A DNA stretch of 64,000 nt from Apoda limacodes (Eukaryota > Arthropoda > Insecta > Lepidoptera > Limacodidae): NCBI GenBank assembly GCA_946406115.1, contig OX291544.1, positions 26,801,521 to 26,865,520 of the forward strand. The letters run 5' to 3'. A program made the position numbers and the translations under genes. Below are positions 33,834-41,834 of this stretch, piece after piece; the stretch's first letter is position 1, and every line of letters starts with the position of its first letter. The notes under the pieces are model-generated. The model did no database searches and was not told where the DNA came from. It saw only the letters and a program-made list of their open reading frames with translations.

Positions 33834-36800
33834 ATGCCTTTCTGTTCTGTTTGTAGCGTATCTGTCAATAATAAGTCATGGACTGGTCACGTAAGGAGCA
33901 ATACTCATAAAAAAAATGATAAAACTCAACGCCATAGCGATGGGGTTGAAATTATTAGCTCGGCGTTTCGTCGACGCATTATTTCCTATAGACTAGTGGC
34001 TTTTGAACCTATTCCAAATAATTTATCTATGTTTTTAAACTCTCTTCGTAGTAAAATAATGTTACTTTTGAGTGAAAACTTACAAAAACATACCTGTCTA
34101 AAGGTAAATTTGGAGTTATTTTCAATTTTTGTTTTGTTTAAAAATAACAAGCAAGAAATTAAGTCCTTCAGTACAAAAAACATACCAATTTATTATAATT
34201 ACGATTTTAATAAGTTTTTTTCAAAAGTTGTTAATACTTTAACAAAGAAAGTTGAAGAGTTTGAGCAACGTGAAAGCGGTTGGGCCTTCCTAAGTGCTTC
34301 ACATTTGGAGGTAAATGTAAACCGTTACCAACCGTTGCGGGGTGGGGAGGGGTCCACATTTATACAACTGCCGAGAGTCATAAAGAATAAAAAGGCTTGT
34401 CTTAACATTCAGAATAACGATGAGTTTTGTTTTTTATGGAGTGTTATGGCAAACCTTTACCCAGCAAAATATCATTCTGAAAGAGTAACATCTTATCCTC
34501 ATTTTCGTGATGTTTTGAACATAGATGGCATGTCTTTTCCCGTTACGTTTACAGATATCCACATTTTTGAAAAAAATAATCCACAGCTTAAATTCATAAT
34601 TTTTGGTTTGCAAAACAATAAGACCATAACGGGACCATTGTATAAGTCTGAAAATATAAGTAATAAAAAAATCATACATTTGTTGTTTTTTGAAAATAAT
34701 GGTAAATCGCATTACTGTCTCATTAAGGATTTGTCACGGCTTGTTCGTAAACAAATAACAAACCATCACGGGAAACTGTATTTTTGCGACACGTGTTTAG
34801 TATTTTTTAAAACACAAATCGAAGTTGATAATCACGTTTGTGGTGGAATAGTGACTTTATTACCGGAAAAGGGTTCAGTAATCAAATTCAAAAATTATGA
34901 CCGTAAACAAAATGTCCCCGTCGTAATTTACGCGGACATGGAAACTTTATTGAAGCCGTGCTATAAAGAACCATCAGGCACTTCGAATACAGAAACGTTA
35001 CAACATCATATTCCAGCAGCGTTTGCTTATCAAATTGTTTGTACAGCGGACCCGAACCATAATCGATATGTGTCTTACCGCGGCGTTGACTGTATTGAAA
35101 CATTTATCGATTATCTTTATAGAGACGCGCGTAAAATACACCAAATTCTATCTCAAAATGTTCCTATTATTTTTAATGAAAATGATGCAAAAGATTTTAA
35201 AAATGCTACCCTTTGCCATATTTGCCGGAATTTTTTATTTGGTGACAAAGTGAAAGATCATTGTCATATATCAGGCCGTTATCGTGGTGCAGCTCATAAC
35301 TATTGTAATTTACAATACAAAATTCCCAAATTTGTACCGATATTTTTCCACAATCTGGCAGGCTATGACAGCCATCTGTTTATCAAAAATCTAGGAGAAG
35401 CTCCAGGAGCGATAAAAATCATTCCTAAAACTAAAGAGAACTATATCTCATTTACTAAATTCATTCCAGTTTCCGATGAAGAATTCATTCAGCTACGATT
35501 TGTAGATTCTTATAAATTTTTAGGCACCAGTTTAGAAAAGTTGGCTAAAACTTTAAAAAAAGAAAATTTTATACATCTTCGTAGATGTTTTTTAAATCCA
35601 ACTCAATTCGATTTAGTTACACGTAAAGGAGTTTATCCTTACGAATATATGGATAAATGGGATCGTTACAATGAACAGAAACTTCCTAAAAAAGAATGTT
35701 TTTACAGTTCTCTTACTAATGAAACTATTTCGGATGAGGATTACGAACACGCGCAAACAGTTTGGCGCGCATTTGATATTTTAAATCTCGGTCAGTACAC
35801 TGATTTATATTTGCAAATTGATGTGCTTTTGCTGACGGATATTTTCGAAAATTTTAGGCAAACATGCAAACGTCACTATCTTCTCGATCCAGCATATTAC
35901 TTAACAGCAAGTAGCTTATCATGGGATAGCATGCTTTTTAAAACAGGTGTCGAGCTTGAACTCATTGGAGATTTAGAAATAATTAGAATGATTCAAGCCG
36001 GTATAAGGGGCGGTGTTTGTATGTGTTCGCACAGATATGCAGAAGCTAACAATAAACACGTTTTACACTATGATCCTTTGTTAACTGACTCATATATAGT
36101 CTACATAGATTGTAATAATCTTTATGGATACAGCATGTGCCAAGCTTTGCCTTTTTCAAACTTTCGTTTTTTGAGTCAATCTGAAATAGTTAATTTTAAT
36201 GTTAACAATGTATCAAATGATGCTGATTACGGGTTTATACTCGAAGTCGATTTGATTTATCCTAAAGAATTGCATGGAAAACATAACGAGTTACCGTTTT
36301 GTCCAGAAAAAAGTATTCCTCCCGGAGGGAAAACTTCTAAACTTATTCCGAATTTATTCGACAAATATTTTTACGTAATTCACTATGTGAATTTAAAAAC
36401 TTGTATAAAACACGGTTTAATCCTTGAAAAAGTGCATCGCGTTATTACGTTTAGGCAGAGCTCTTACCTAAAACAATACATCGATCTAAATACAAGTTTA
36501 AGACAAAACGCAAAATCGGAATTTGAACAAGACTTTTTTAAATTGTTAAACAATAGTATCTTTGGTAAAACATTAGAAAACAACGAACGAAGGGTTAAGG
36601 TACAGTTAGTGAATCAATGGTCTGACACCCAAAATAAAACTAAAAAGAAAAATAGCGCAGACAAATTAATAGCAAGTCCGAGTTTTCATAGTGTTTCAGT
36701 CTTTACTGAAAATTTGGTTGCTATACAAACCAAGCCTGAACAGATAATTTTAGATAAGCCTCTATACATAGGGTTTACAGTGCTCGAGCTATCTAAAGCT

Positions 36801-37349
36801 CACATGTACGATTTTCATTACTCTATTGTTCAACCATTTTATGGTAAACGCGTACGCATGTGCTATACTGATACAGACAGTTTCATATATCACATAAAAA
36901 CACATGACTTTTATAAAGACCTAAAAAAACATTTTATACAGTACTTCGATACTAGCAATTATGGTTTACAAAATGACTATGACTTGCCACTAATAAATAA
37001 AAAAGTTCCAGGTCTTTTTAAAGACGAAATGGGAGGGGATATTATTACAAAGTTTGTAGGCCTACGTTCTAAATTGTACTGCGTTAAAACTGCAAACAGT
37101 ATTATTAAAAAAGCTAAAGGTGTAAAGACATGTGTTGTACGAAATTTAAGTTTTTCAAATTATAGAAAAACATTGTTTAAAGGCGGTGTCATAAAAAAAA
37201 AAAATATTTTATTCAAATCTATAAAACACGAAGTGTTCACGCGTAGCGTTAAAAAGATTGCCTTGTCAAGCAACGACGATAAGCGATTGGTGTCAGGAGA
37301 TAAAGTGTCTACGACAGCATGGGGTCACGTGTCTATTTTAGGGGTATAA
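33834..37349 (+). CDS. polB: protein-primed DNA polymerase B (pPolB) of the Maverick
   Basis: Copies the element's linear DNA, by analogy with adenovirus and phi29 polymerases primed by a terminal protein. At 1171 residues it has the usual Maverick size. A C2H2-like finger lies at residues 4-25 and another near 320-338. The 3'-5' exonuclease shows Exo I YADMET (near 366), Exo II HNLAGYDS (near 506) and Exo III YLQIDVLLLTD (near 660). Between Exo I and II sits CHICRNF...DHCHISGRYRGAAHNYCN (about 460-490), an endonuclease VII/HNH-like zinc site. Polymerase motifs are A DCNNLYGYS (near 758), B KLLNNSIFGKT (near 905), C CYTDTDS (near 1010) and KLY (near 1080). No separate terminal protein is obvious; in this family it may be the N-terminal part. 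No breaks. Confidence 0.95.
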   Translation: MPFCSVCSVSVNNKSWTGHVRSNTHKKNDKTQRHSDGVEIISSAFRRRIISYRLVAFEPIPNNLSMFLNSLRSKIMLLLSENLQKHTCLKVNLELFSIFVLFKNNKQEIKSFSTKNIPIYYNYDFNKFFSKVVNTLTKKVEEFEQRESGWAFLSASHLEVNVNRYQPLRGGEGSTFIQLPRVIKNKKACLNIQNNDEFCFLWSVMANLYPAKYHSERVTSYPHFRDVLNIDGMSFPVTFTDIHIFEKNNPQLKFIIFGLQNNKTITGPLYKSENISNKKIIHLLFFENNGKSHYCLIKDLSRLVRKQITNHHGKLYFCDTCLVFFKTQIEVDNHVCGGIVTLLPEKGSVIKFKNYDRKQNVPVVIYADMETLLKPCYKEPSGTSNTETLQHHIPAAFAYQIVCTADPNHNRYVSYRGVDCIETFIDYLYRDARKIHQILSQNVPIIFNENDAKDFKNATLCHICRNFLFGDKVKDHCHISGRYRGAAHNYCNLQYKIPKFVPIFFHNLAGYDSHLFIKNLGEAPGAIKIIPKTKENYISFTKFIPVSDEEFIQLRFVDSYKFLGTSLEKLAKTLKKENFIHLRRCFLNPTQFDLVTRKGVYPYEYMDKWDRYNEQKLPKKECFYSSLTNETISDEDYEHAQTVWRAFDILNLGQYTDLYLQIDVLLLTDIFENFRQTCKRHYLLDPAYYLTASSLSWDSMLFKTGVELELIGDLEIIRMIQAGIRGGVCMCSHRYAEANNKHVLHYDPLLTDSYIVYIDCNNLYGYSMCQALPFSNFRFLSQSEIVNFNVNNVSNDADYGFILEVDLIYPKELHGKHNELPFCPEKSIPPGGKTSKLIPNLFDKYFYVIHYVNLKTCIKHGLILEKVHRVITFRQSSYLKQYIDLNTSLRQNAKSEFEQDFFKLLNNSIFGKTLENNERRVKVQLVNQWSDTQNKTKKKNSADKLIASPSFHSVSVFTENLVAIQTKPEQIILDKPLYIGFTVLELSKAHMYDFHYSIVQPFYGKRVRMCYTDTDSFIYHIKTHDFYKDLKKHFIQYFDTSNYGLQNDYDLPLINKKVPGLFKDEMGGDIITKFVGLRSKLYCVKTANSIIKKAKGVKTCVVRNLSFSNYRKTLFKGGVIKKKNILFKSIKHEVFTRSVKKIALSSNDDKRLVSGDKVSTTAWGHVSILGV

Positions 37350-37852
37350 GTTACTTGTCAACCATATGTGTCTTAAAACATACATACGAATATAACGGTC
37401 TACAGTTAATAATTGCACTATGGGGCGACATCGATTTCAAACCAAAAGTCAAGATATTGCAAAGTGATTGTGAAATAGTAACATTAACCTCAAGTGATTT
37501 TGGTTATATTAAAAATATTCTAAATTTAAATACTTGTGATATGCATGAATTATATGTCTTTTTATACTGTGTAAAACTGTGTGATTACGAAATTGTTACA
37601 AAAGTACTAGGTATCTTAAAAAAATTTTACCGTTGTATGTGTATATATTTCGATTATCTTTTAAGTTTAGATGAATATGTGTCTGAATGCATTACACGTT
37701 TTAAAAAAATTATTAAACAAGACACACTTTCTTCCGTTGAAAACATTTACTATAGACTATTGTGTAATTGTAATACCGAGTCTTTGGTTGAAAATGAAAT
37801 AGTGACTATTGGGTTTGATTATTTTTTACCTTTTGTAATTTTCAACTTATAA
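37319..37852 (+). CDS. hypothetical protein overlapping the end of polB (177 aa)
   Basis: An ATG at 37319 lies 31 bases inside the 3' end of polB in another frame, and the frame runs to 37852, followed by AATAAA at 37900. The product is Cys- and Tyr-rich, with mostly helical-looking hydrophobic segments (HELYVFLYCVKLCDYEIVTK, CMCIYFDYLLSLDEYVSECI), and has no motif I recognise. Both copies encode the same product. It may be expressed from the polB transcript or have an additional upstream exon. Confidence 0.6.
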   Translation: MGSRVYFRGISYLSTICVLKHTYEYNGLQLIIALWGDIDFKPKVKILQSDCEIVTLTSSDFGYIKNILNLNTCDMHELYVFLYCVKLCDYEIVTKVLGILKKFYRCMCIYFDYLLSLDEYVSECITRFKKIIKQDTLSSVENIYYRLLCNCNTESLVENEIVTIGFDYFLPFVIFNL

Positions 37853-38029
37853 ATATTTTAAAAAATTGTTTAATAATTGTATAGTGCATGATTATTGAAA
37901 ATAAATTTATGTATGTAGAATTTGTATTTTTTATTTATTTTCTACCACTATACTTGGAAGATACCATTATACCTGCTATTAGTCTATCTAGAGCAACAAT
38001 TAACCAGTCCAGACATGATTTTTAATGAC

Positions 38030-38181
38030 GCATGCGTATTACGTTGCATTGTTGCATAGCGTGCGAGCGCGGGGAGCGGGGCGCGTTGTCTAGTATATGG
38101 TGCATGGCATATGCCTAGCTCTTAGCTCATTACGTTCTTCGCGTTAAGTGCGGTCACATCTATATCAGTATACACGAAATC
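38030..38181 (+). promoter_or_regulatory. GC-rich promoter-like segment before the spliced 131-aa gene
   Basis: GCGTGCGAGCGCGGGGAGCG and GGGCGCG stand out from the AT-rich element. Further down ATATCAGTATAC contains an arthropod initiator TCAGT about 15 bases before the ATG at 38182. TATA-like TAGTATATGG lies about 80 bases upstream of it. Confidence 0.4.
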
Positions 38182-38662
38182 ATGTCTGAAGTTCGATCAA
38201 TGCAAGCTAGTATGGTGGCAGTTATGGACTCAAAAATACCAAAGTATTTAGTAAAAGTTGAAATTTTTGATGCAGTTGATAAAGCAAATGATGTGCATTT
38301 ACGATCACGTATTAAAACTCAATATATAGTTTATGATGAAAAGGATAATATTCTATACAAGGCATCCCAATTAATATACCAAATAACGTCTGAGCTAGGA
38401 GAGCGCAACGAAAATCTGTGCAACGTAAATCTTTTCAGGTATGTAGATATGTTTTTATATAATAGCTAATTTTTACTTCTCCTTACTTTTAAGTCTTTGA
38501 AATGGTATTATTTCCTTTTACAGAAGCAATACACTAATCATTTTTTGTTTTGTTACAGATAATAACGCTTTGTTTCATGTCAAGACAAGATACGGATGTC
38601 AAAATAGCCTGCGCTGCGACAATATCTTAGTAGATAAATATGAAATCTATTTAGAAATATAA
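38182..38662 (+). CDS. spliced Maverick gene of unknown function (131 aa)
   Basis: Exon 1 38182-38438 ends CTTTTCAG|GTATGT; exon 2 38524-38662 is entered through TTTCCTTTTACAG. The join is phase 2 and lengthens the protein by about 45 residues to a TAA, followed by AATAAA at 38678. Unspliced, the frame would stop after 95 codons. The N-terminal half is charged (AVDKANDVHLRSRIKTQYIV) and a Cys pair appears in exon 2 (GCQNSLRCDN). A second acceptor-like TTTTGTTACAG (38559) would put stops in frame. Family unknown; the high-GC promoter and the intron suggest a captured host-type gene. Confidence 0.6.
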
Positions 38663-38677
38663 AATGTACAAATTGAA

Positions 38678-38886
38678 AATAAAAAAGTATATTTAAAAAA
38701 AGTGTATTATTTAAAGTCTCACTCACATTTCATTATTAGCATTTTACTCTGTAGATGTCCACCCCATAGTTAAAATTATCCTTTCACATTACCTTTCTTG
38801 TATCCGTTTCATAAATATAATAAAATTATAAGTGATGGATTGGTTAAGGTTCAAAAATAATACAAAAAAATATTAAACTATTTATT
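38678..38886. terminator. facing poly-A signals between the two gene blocks
   Basis: AATAAA at 38678-38683 serves the rightward genes and TTTATT at 38881-38886 (AATAAA on the minus strand) serves the leftward block, with about 200 bases without coding content between them. Confidence 0.65.
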
Positions 38887-38909
38887 TATTTAGTAAACAA
38901 GTAAAAAAT

Positions 38910-39386
38910 TTACACATTTTCAAAGTACCATTTCTTAATACATAAAACATTTTTTAAAGCGCATTCTTTTTTATGATTTTTACAACTTGTTACAGAACCT
39001 ACACTACTATATTTATCGTACAGATTACCAAAGCTAGGACAACCTATCTCCTCAATATTTGAAGACTGACACTTTTCACAGAGTAAATTAATCCATTTTT
39101 TCTTTTCGTCTCCTTTCGTTATGACTTCCTTATTTTTCAAAAATGATTTCATTAGTCTTAAGAATTTATAATAATCTATGTAACCTTCGCTCCAATAGAT
39201 ACCTCTGTTTCGTTCAATCCATGATACTGTTTTCTTTTCTTCATCAGTTAATTTCGTGTACGGGTAAGGAGGCTTAATCAAAAATACCCGAGTGTTGTTA
39301 TATTTGTCAGAAATTGCAAATTCTTTTATGATAAAATCATTTTTGTAATTTTTAAATCCTTGAACATCGACAAAATAAGAATTCAT
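38910..39386 (-). CDS. conserved Maverick-associated protein (158 aa), function unknown
   Basis: Begins MNSYFVDVQGFKNYKNDFIIKEFAI, a strand-Asp-strand pattern recalling the first exonuclease motif of DnaQ/RNase H-like folds, then FLIKPPYPY and a C-terminal Cys/His cluster (CEKCQSSNIEEIGCPSFGNL, SCKNHKKECA, IKKWYF). I recall similar small proteins beside capsid genes in insect elements, but the function is not established here. Its start overlaps the stop of the major capsid gene by 4 bases (ATGA), so it is the last gene of the leftward block. Confidence 0.65.
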   Translation of the reverse strand: MNSYFVDVQGFKNYKNDFIIKEFAISDKYNNTRVFLIKPPYPYTKLTDEEKKTVSWIERNRGIYWSEGYIDYYKFLRLMKSFLKNKEVITKGDEKKKWINLLCEKCQSSNIEEIGCPSFGNLYDKYSSVGSVTSCKNHKKECALKNVLCIKKWYFENV

Positions 39387-40594
39387 GATATTTTACGAAC
39401 GATGTTACTTAAAGGTTTATATTCAACTATACAATCGTTTAGTATTAAACAGTAAGCAGATGTCTGATCAGGAATTTCTACATCACTTTCTAACTCTAAT
39501 CGAATGTTTACTACAGGCCCACTCTTTAGTGATTCTGGCTGACGAGCACAATCAATGACAAATAGCGGCGCTTTTTCTTTAAATTCTTTCGTGCTTAGCA
39601 ACGGTTCAGCTCTACGACCATAATAAGACTGTTGAAACTTAACGTATTGTTCATATATTAAAACAAATCTATCTTCAGAAAAGTTTGCATTTAGACATTC
39701 ATAAGGAAAATATGTTGAATTCAGAAAAACTTTAACATCACGTAAATTACAATGATCAAAGTGCGACATATCTTTCAAAGCATCATTTTTTCTACCAGTT
39801 TGCAAGCCTACAATAACATATCTAGGTTTTTCTATTTGAGATGAAGTTTTGATGGTCCAGGTATGCTTGGTGGTTTTAGCTAACGTATTTTCATATAGGT
39901 CCCAATTTCTAAACGTTAATTGAATGGTGCGATCCTTTTCTAATAGTTTAAGAAAATTTATTCGTTCTCGGTCGGAGACCTTAATATGCGGAACACGCCA
40001 GATTATTTTATGTATTTCAATATCGTCTATAACTTCTCCAGTATTTAATTTGACCGCGTTTAGATTTGTGTTACTGCGCAACATGACAAGTTCATGTTTA
40101 CAATTAATTACAACTTTCTTGTAATCCTCAGCAAAACCTAAAATATTGCTCAACGGTATAGATGCTGAAAATCTTCCACCATGCATATTTTTTGTACCAT
40201 CAATGTCCCAACCCCAAGCTTTTGAAATTTTTGATTCAGTTTCATTCATTGATAATAAACTTTTCATTGTTGTGGTAACGCCAGCATTTTTCACTTTATC
40301 AATTTCGACTCCATTTAATTCATATCGAATATCTTGAAATAAATATAGAAGGGGATTGTTTGTAAATTGAACACTAGATACTTTTTCTTTTGTATCTCTT
40401 TTTATTACATTTACTATTCCTTCTAAGTACAAGGTACTTGCGGAGGGCAATATGTATACATCTTGCTGATTAATCGGAATTCTAATTTCATCGTTTTTGT
40501 TAAAACTTGTGACATAAGGTTTATACGAATGAGTTTCGATAGCCTCGATAGAATTATCGTGAACAGGAGGATTGATAATGTTTAAAATACTCAT
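39383..40594 (-). CDS. major capsid protein, double jelly-roll type (403 aa)
   Basis: Forms the hexon-like trimers of the particle. Recognised from the conserved stretch pattern of Maverick/adintovirus capsid proteins: IRIPINQQDVYILPSASTLY near residue 38, LFQDIRYELNGVEIDKVKN near 85, PRYVIVGLQTGR near 258, HFDHCNLRDVKVFLNSTYFP near 277, and FQQSYYGR near 321. Alternating hydrophobic strands throughout fit a beta-rich fold. The start is fixed by the ATGA overlap with the 47-aa gene upstream; the end overlaps the 158-aa gene. No transmembrane segment, no break. Confidence 0.85.
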   Translation of the reverse strand: MSILNIINPPVHDNSIEAIETHSYKPYVTSFNKNDEIRIPINQQDVYILPSASTLYLEGIVNVIKRDTKEKVSSVQFTNNPLLYLFQDIRYELNGVEIDKVKNAGVTTTMKSLLSMNETESKISKAWGWDIDGTKNMHGGRFSASIPLSNILGFAEDYKKVVINCKHELVMLRSNTNLNAVKLNTGEVIDDIEIHKIIWRVPHIKVSDRERINFLKLLEKDRTIQLTFRNWDLYENTLAKTTKHTWTIKTSSQIEKPRYVIVGLQTGRKNDALKDMSHFDHCNLRDVKVFLNSTYFPYECLNANFSEDRFVLIYEQYVKFQQSYYGRRAEPLLSTKEFKEKAPLFVIDCARQPESLKSGPVVNIRLELESDVEIPDQTSAYCLILNDCIVEYKPLSNIVRKIS

Positions 40595-40734
40595 TTTAAT
40601 AGGCCAACTAATTTTAAAAAGTTTATGTTTTCAACGCTTAATTTTTTTTTCTTGGTATGTGTTGTTTTACGAACACCACTATTATTACTACGCGTTTTAA
40701 CTGGACGTTGTTCGTTTTTATAGTAATCAATCAT
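40591..40734 (-). CDS. small basic protein (47 aa) between the two capsid genes
   Basis: On the minus strand an ATG at 40734 overlaps the stop of the minor capsid gene (ATGA) and its own TGA overlaps the start of the major capsid gene (ATGA again), so three genes are locked together by 4-base overlaps. The product starts MIDYYKNEQRPVKTRSNN, continues with a Lys-rich core (TTHTKKKK) and ends hydrophobic (NINFLKLVGLLK). Strong positive charge recalls small core or pX-like peptides of adenoviruses, but this is only analogy. The precise double overlap and identity in both copies support a real gene. Confidence 0.65.
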   Translation of the reverse strand: MIDYYKNEQRPVKTRSNNSGVRKTTHTKKKKLSVENINFLKLVGLLK

Positions 40735-41402
40735 TTCTTCTTGATATGTAAATACAACTGAATTTCTTCACCTCTTAAATTTATCAAGTTATTCTTTATA
40801 TCCAATATTCTTATGTCTATATTGTTAATGGTATTCCTATTTACAGGAAAATAAATAATGTTTTTTGGTATTTCTATTATTCTATAACCTGGAGGAACAT
40901 TCGGAGAAAACTCGTGGATGATGTGACTGGAAACTCCGTTTATGTATGAACCACTGACTATGTCACATTCGACTCTGATCACAGTTGTTGATAAAATGTT
41001 AACTGGAAAGCGGGACTCGTGCAATTTATTAGCTTTTAACAATACTTCACCAAAACCTAACAGGTTACCAAGTGATGACCGTTTTTCAAAATGAATATCT
41101 TTAGTACAAAATATTGTTGTCTTTAAAGTGTTATTGTTACAATATAATTTTAAGTCACATTTTTTTATTTTCGATTTTAAATAGTCACAAATATCTTGAA
41201 GTTCGTATGCACCTTCAGGGATTTCTATTAGTTCATTAGTCCCATAATGAAATTTATTATTTCTGCCATCAATATTCGGTAAGGAATTAAATGTAGATAA
41301 ATGTAGCAAGGCACACTCATATTCACCATCAAGTTGTAATGTAGGAAAATAGTTCGTCGTCAGAACAGAGGTGTTACCTGTTATAGACAGCGTGAAGGAC
41401 AT
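40731..41402 (-). CDS. minor capsid (penton-like) protein, single jelly-roll (223 aa)
   Basis: Expected to build the vertex capsomers. The N-terminus SFTLSITGNTSVLTTNYFP followed by LDGEYECALLHLSTFNSLPN, the IPEGAYELQDICDYLKSKI segment (common in Maverick penton proteins) and GNLLGFGEVLL are typical; the C-terminus ends in RGEEIQLYLHIKKK. Lies directly upstream of the 47-aa and major capsid genes with ATGA overlap. Size and strand-rich pattern fit the family. Confidence 0.8.
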   Translation of the reverse strand: MSFTLSITGNTSVLTTNYFPTLQLDGEYECALLHLSTFNSLPNIDGRNNKFHYGTNELIEIPEGAYELQDICDYLKSKIKKCDLKLYCNNNTLKTTIFCTKDIHFEKRSSLGNLLGFGEVLLKANKLHESRFPVNILSTTVIRVECDIVSGSYINGVSSHIIHEFSPNVPPGYRIIEIPKNIIYFPVNRNTINNIDIRILDIKNNLINLRGEEIQLYLHIKKK

Positions 41403-41439
41403 ATTGCTATTGGTAACAGCAGAACTAATCAGTCCGAAT

Positions 41440-41745
41440 TTATACTACCGTTTTTACCTTTATCGTACATTGTTTCCAGAAATTGTGCAAAAACTTTAAA
41501 CATAGATGTCCGCAATTATATGAATTAAATTTTTGGAACTTTGTGTAATTGTAAGTTATATTGTTTGTGTCTAAATATTTTACTAATTCAATCGGTGGTT
41601 TTAAATCTCCAAAACTGTCAAAATACTGACAATATTTATCAATCTTTGCATAGGCTACCCAATGAGTTCCTTGATTCTTGTAACTATCCAAATTAACTAT
41701 GCCACATTCAACTTTTTTCACCTTTCCAGGTAATCTGTCTTTCAT
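41440..41745 (-). CDS. adenain-like cysteine protease (C5/Ulp1 fold), start unresolved
   Basis: Maturation protease that cleaves capsid-associated precursors. Visible catalytic features in order: GTHWVAY (His), YFDSFGDLKPP (Asp), and the Gln-Cys end KFQKFNSYNCGHLCLKF. The first ATG (41745) starts inside the domain. The same frame is open upstream to a TAA at 41875-41877 and reads the expected N-terminal part (LPERALTNYDILEHAKKTKI, then PEFRGVY) without any Met, overlapping the end of the PLA2-like gene. The true protein therefore begins by splicing, frameshift from the upstream gene or a non-AUG codon. No other breaks. Confidence 0.85.
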   Translation of the reverse strand: MKDRLPGKVKKVECGIVNLDSYKNQGTHWVAYAKIDKYCQYFDSFGDLKPPIELVKYLDTNNITYNYTKFQKFNSYNCGHLCLKFLHNFWKQCTIKVKTVV

Positions 41746-41834
41746 ATATACTCCTCTAAACTCTGGTATTTTTGTTTTTTTGGCATGTTCTAAGATGTCA
41801 TAATTTGTAAGTGCTCTCTCAGGCAGCCTGGTTC

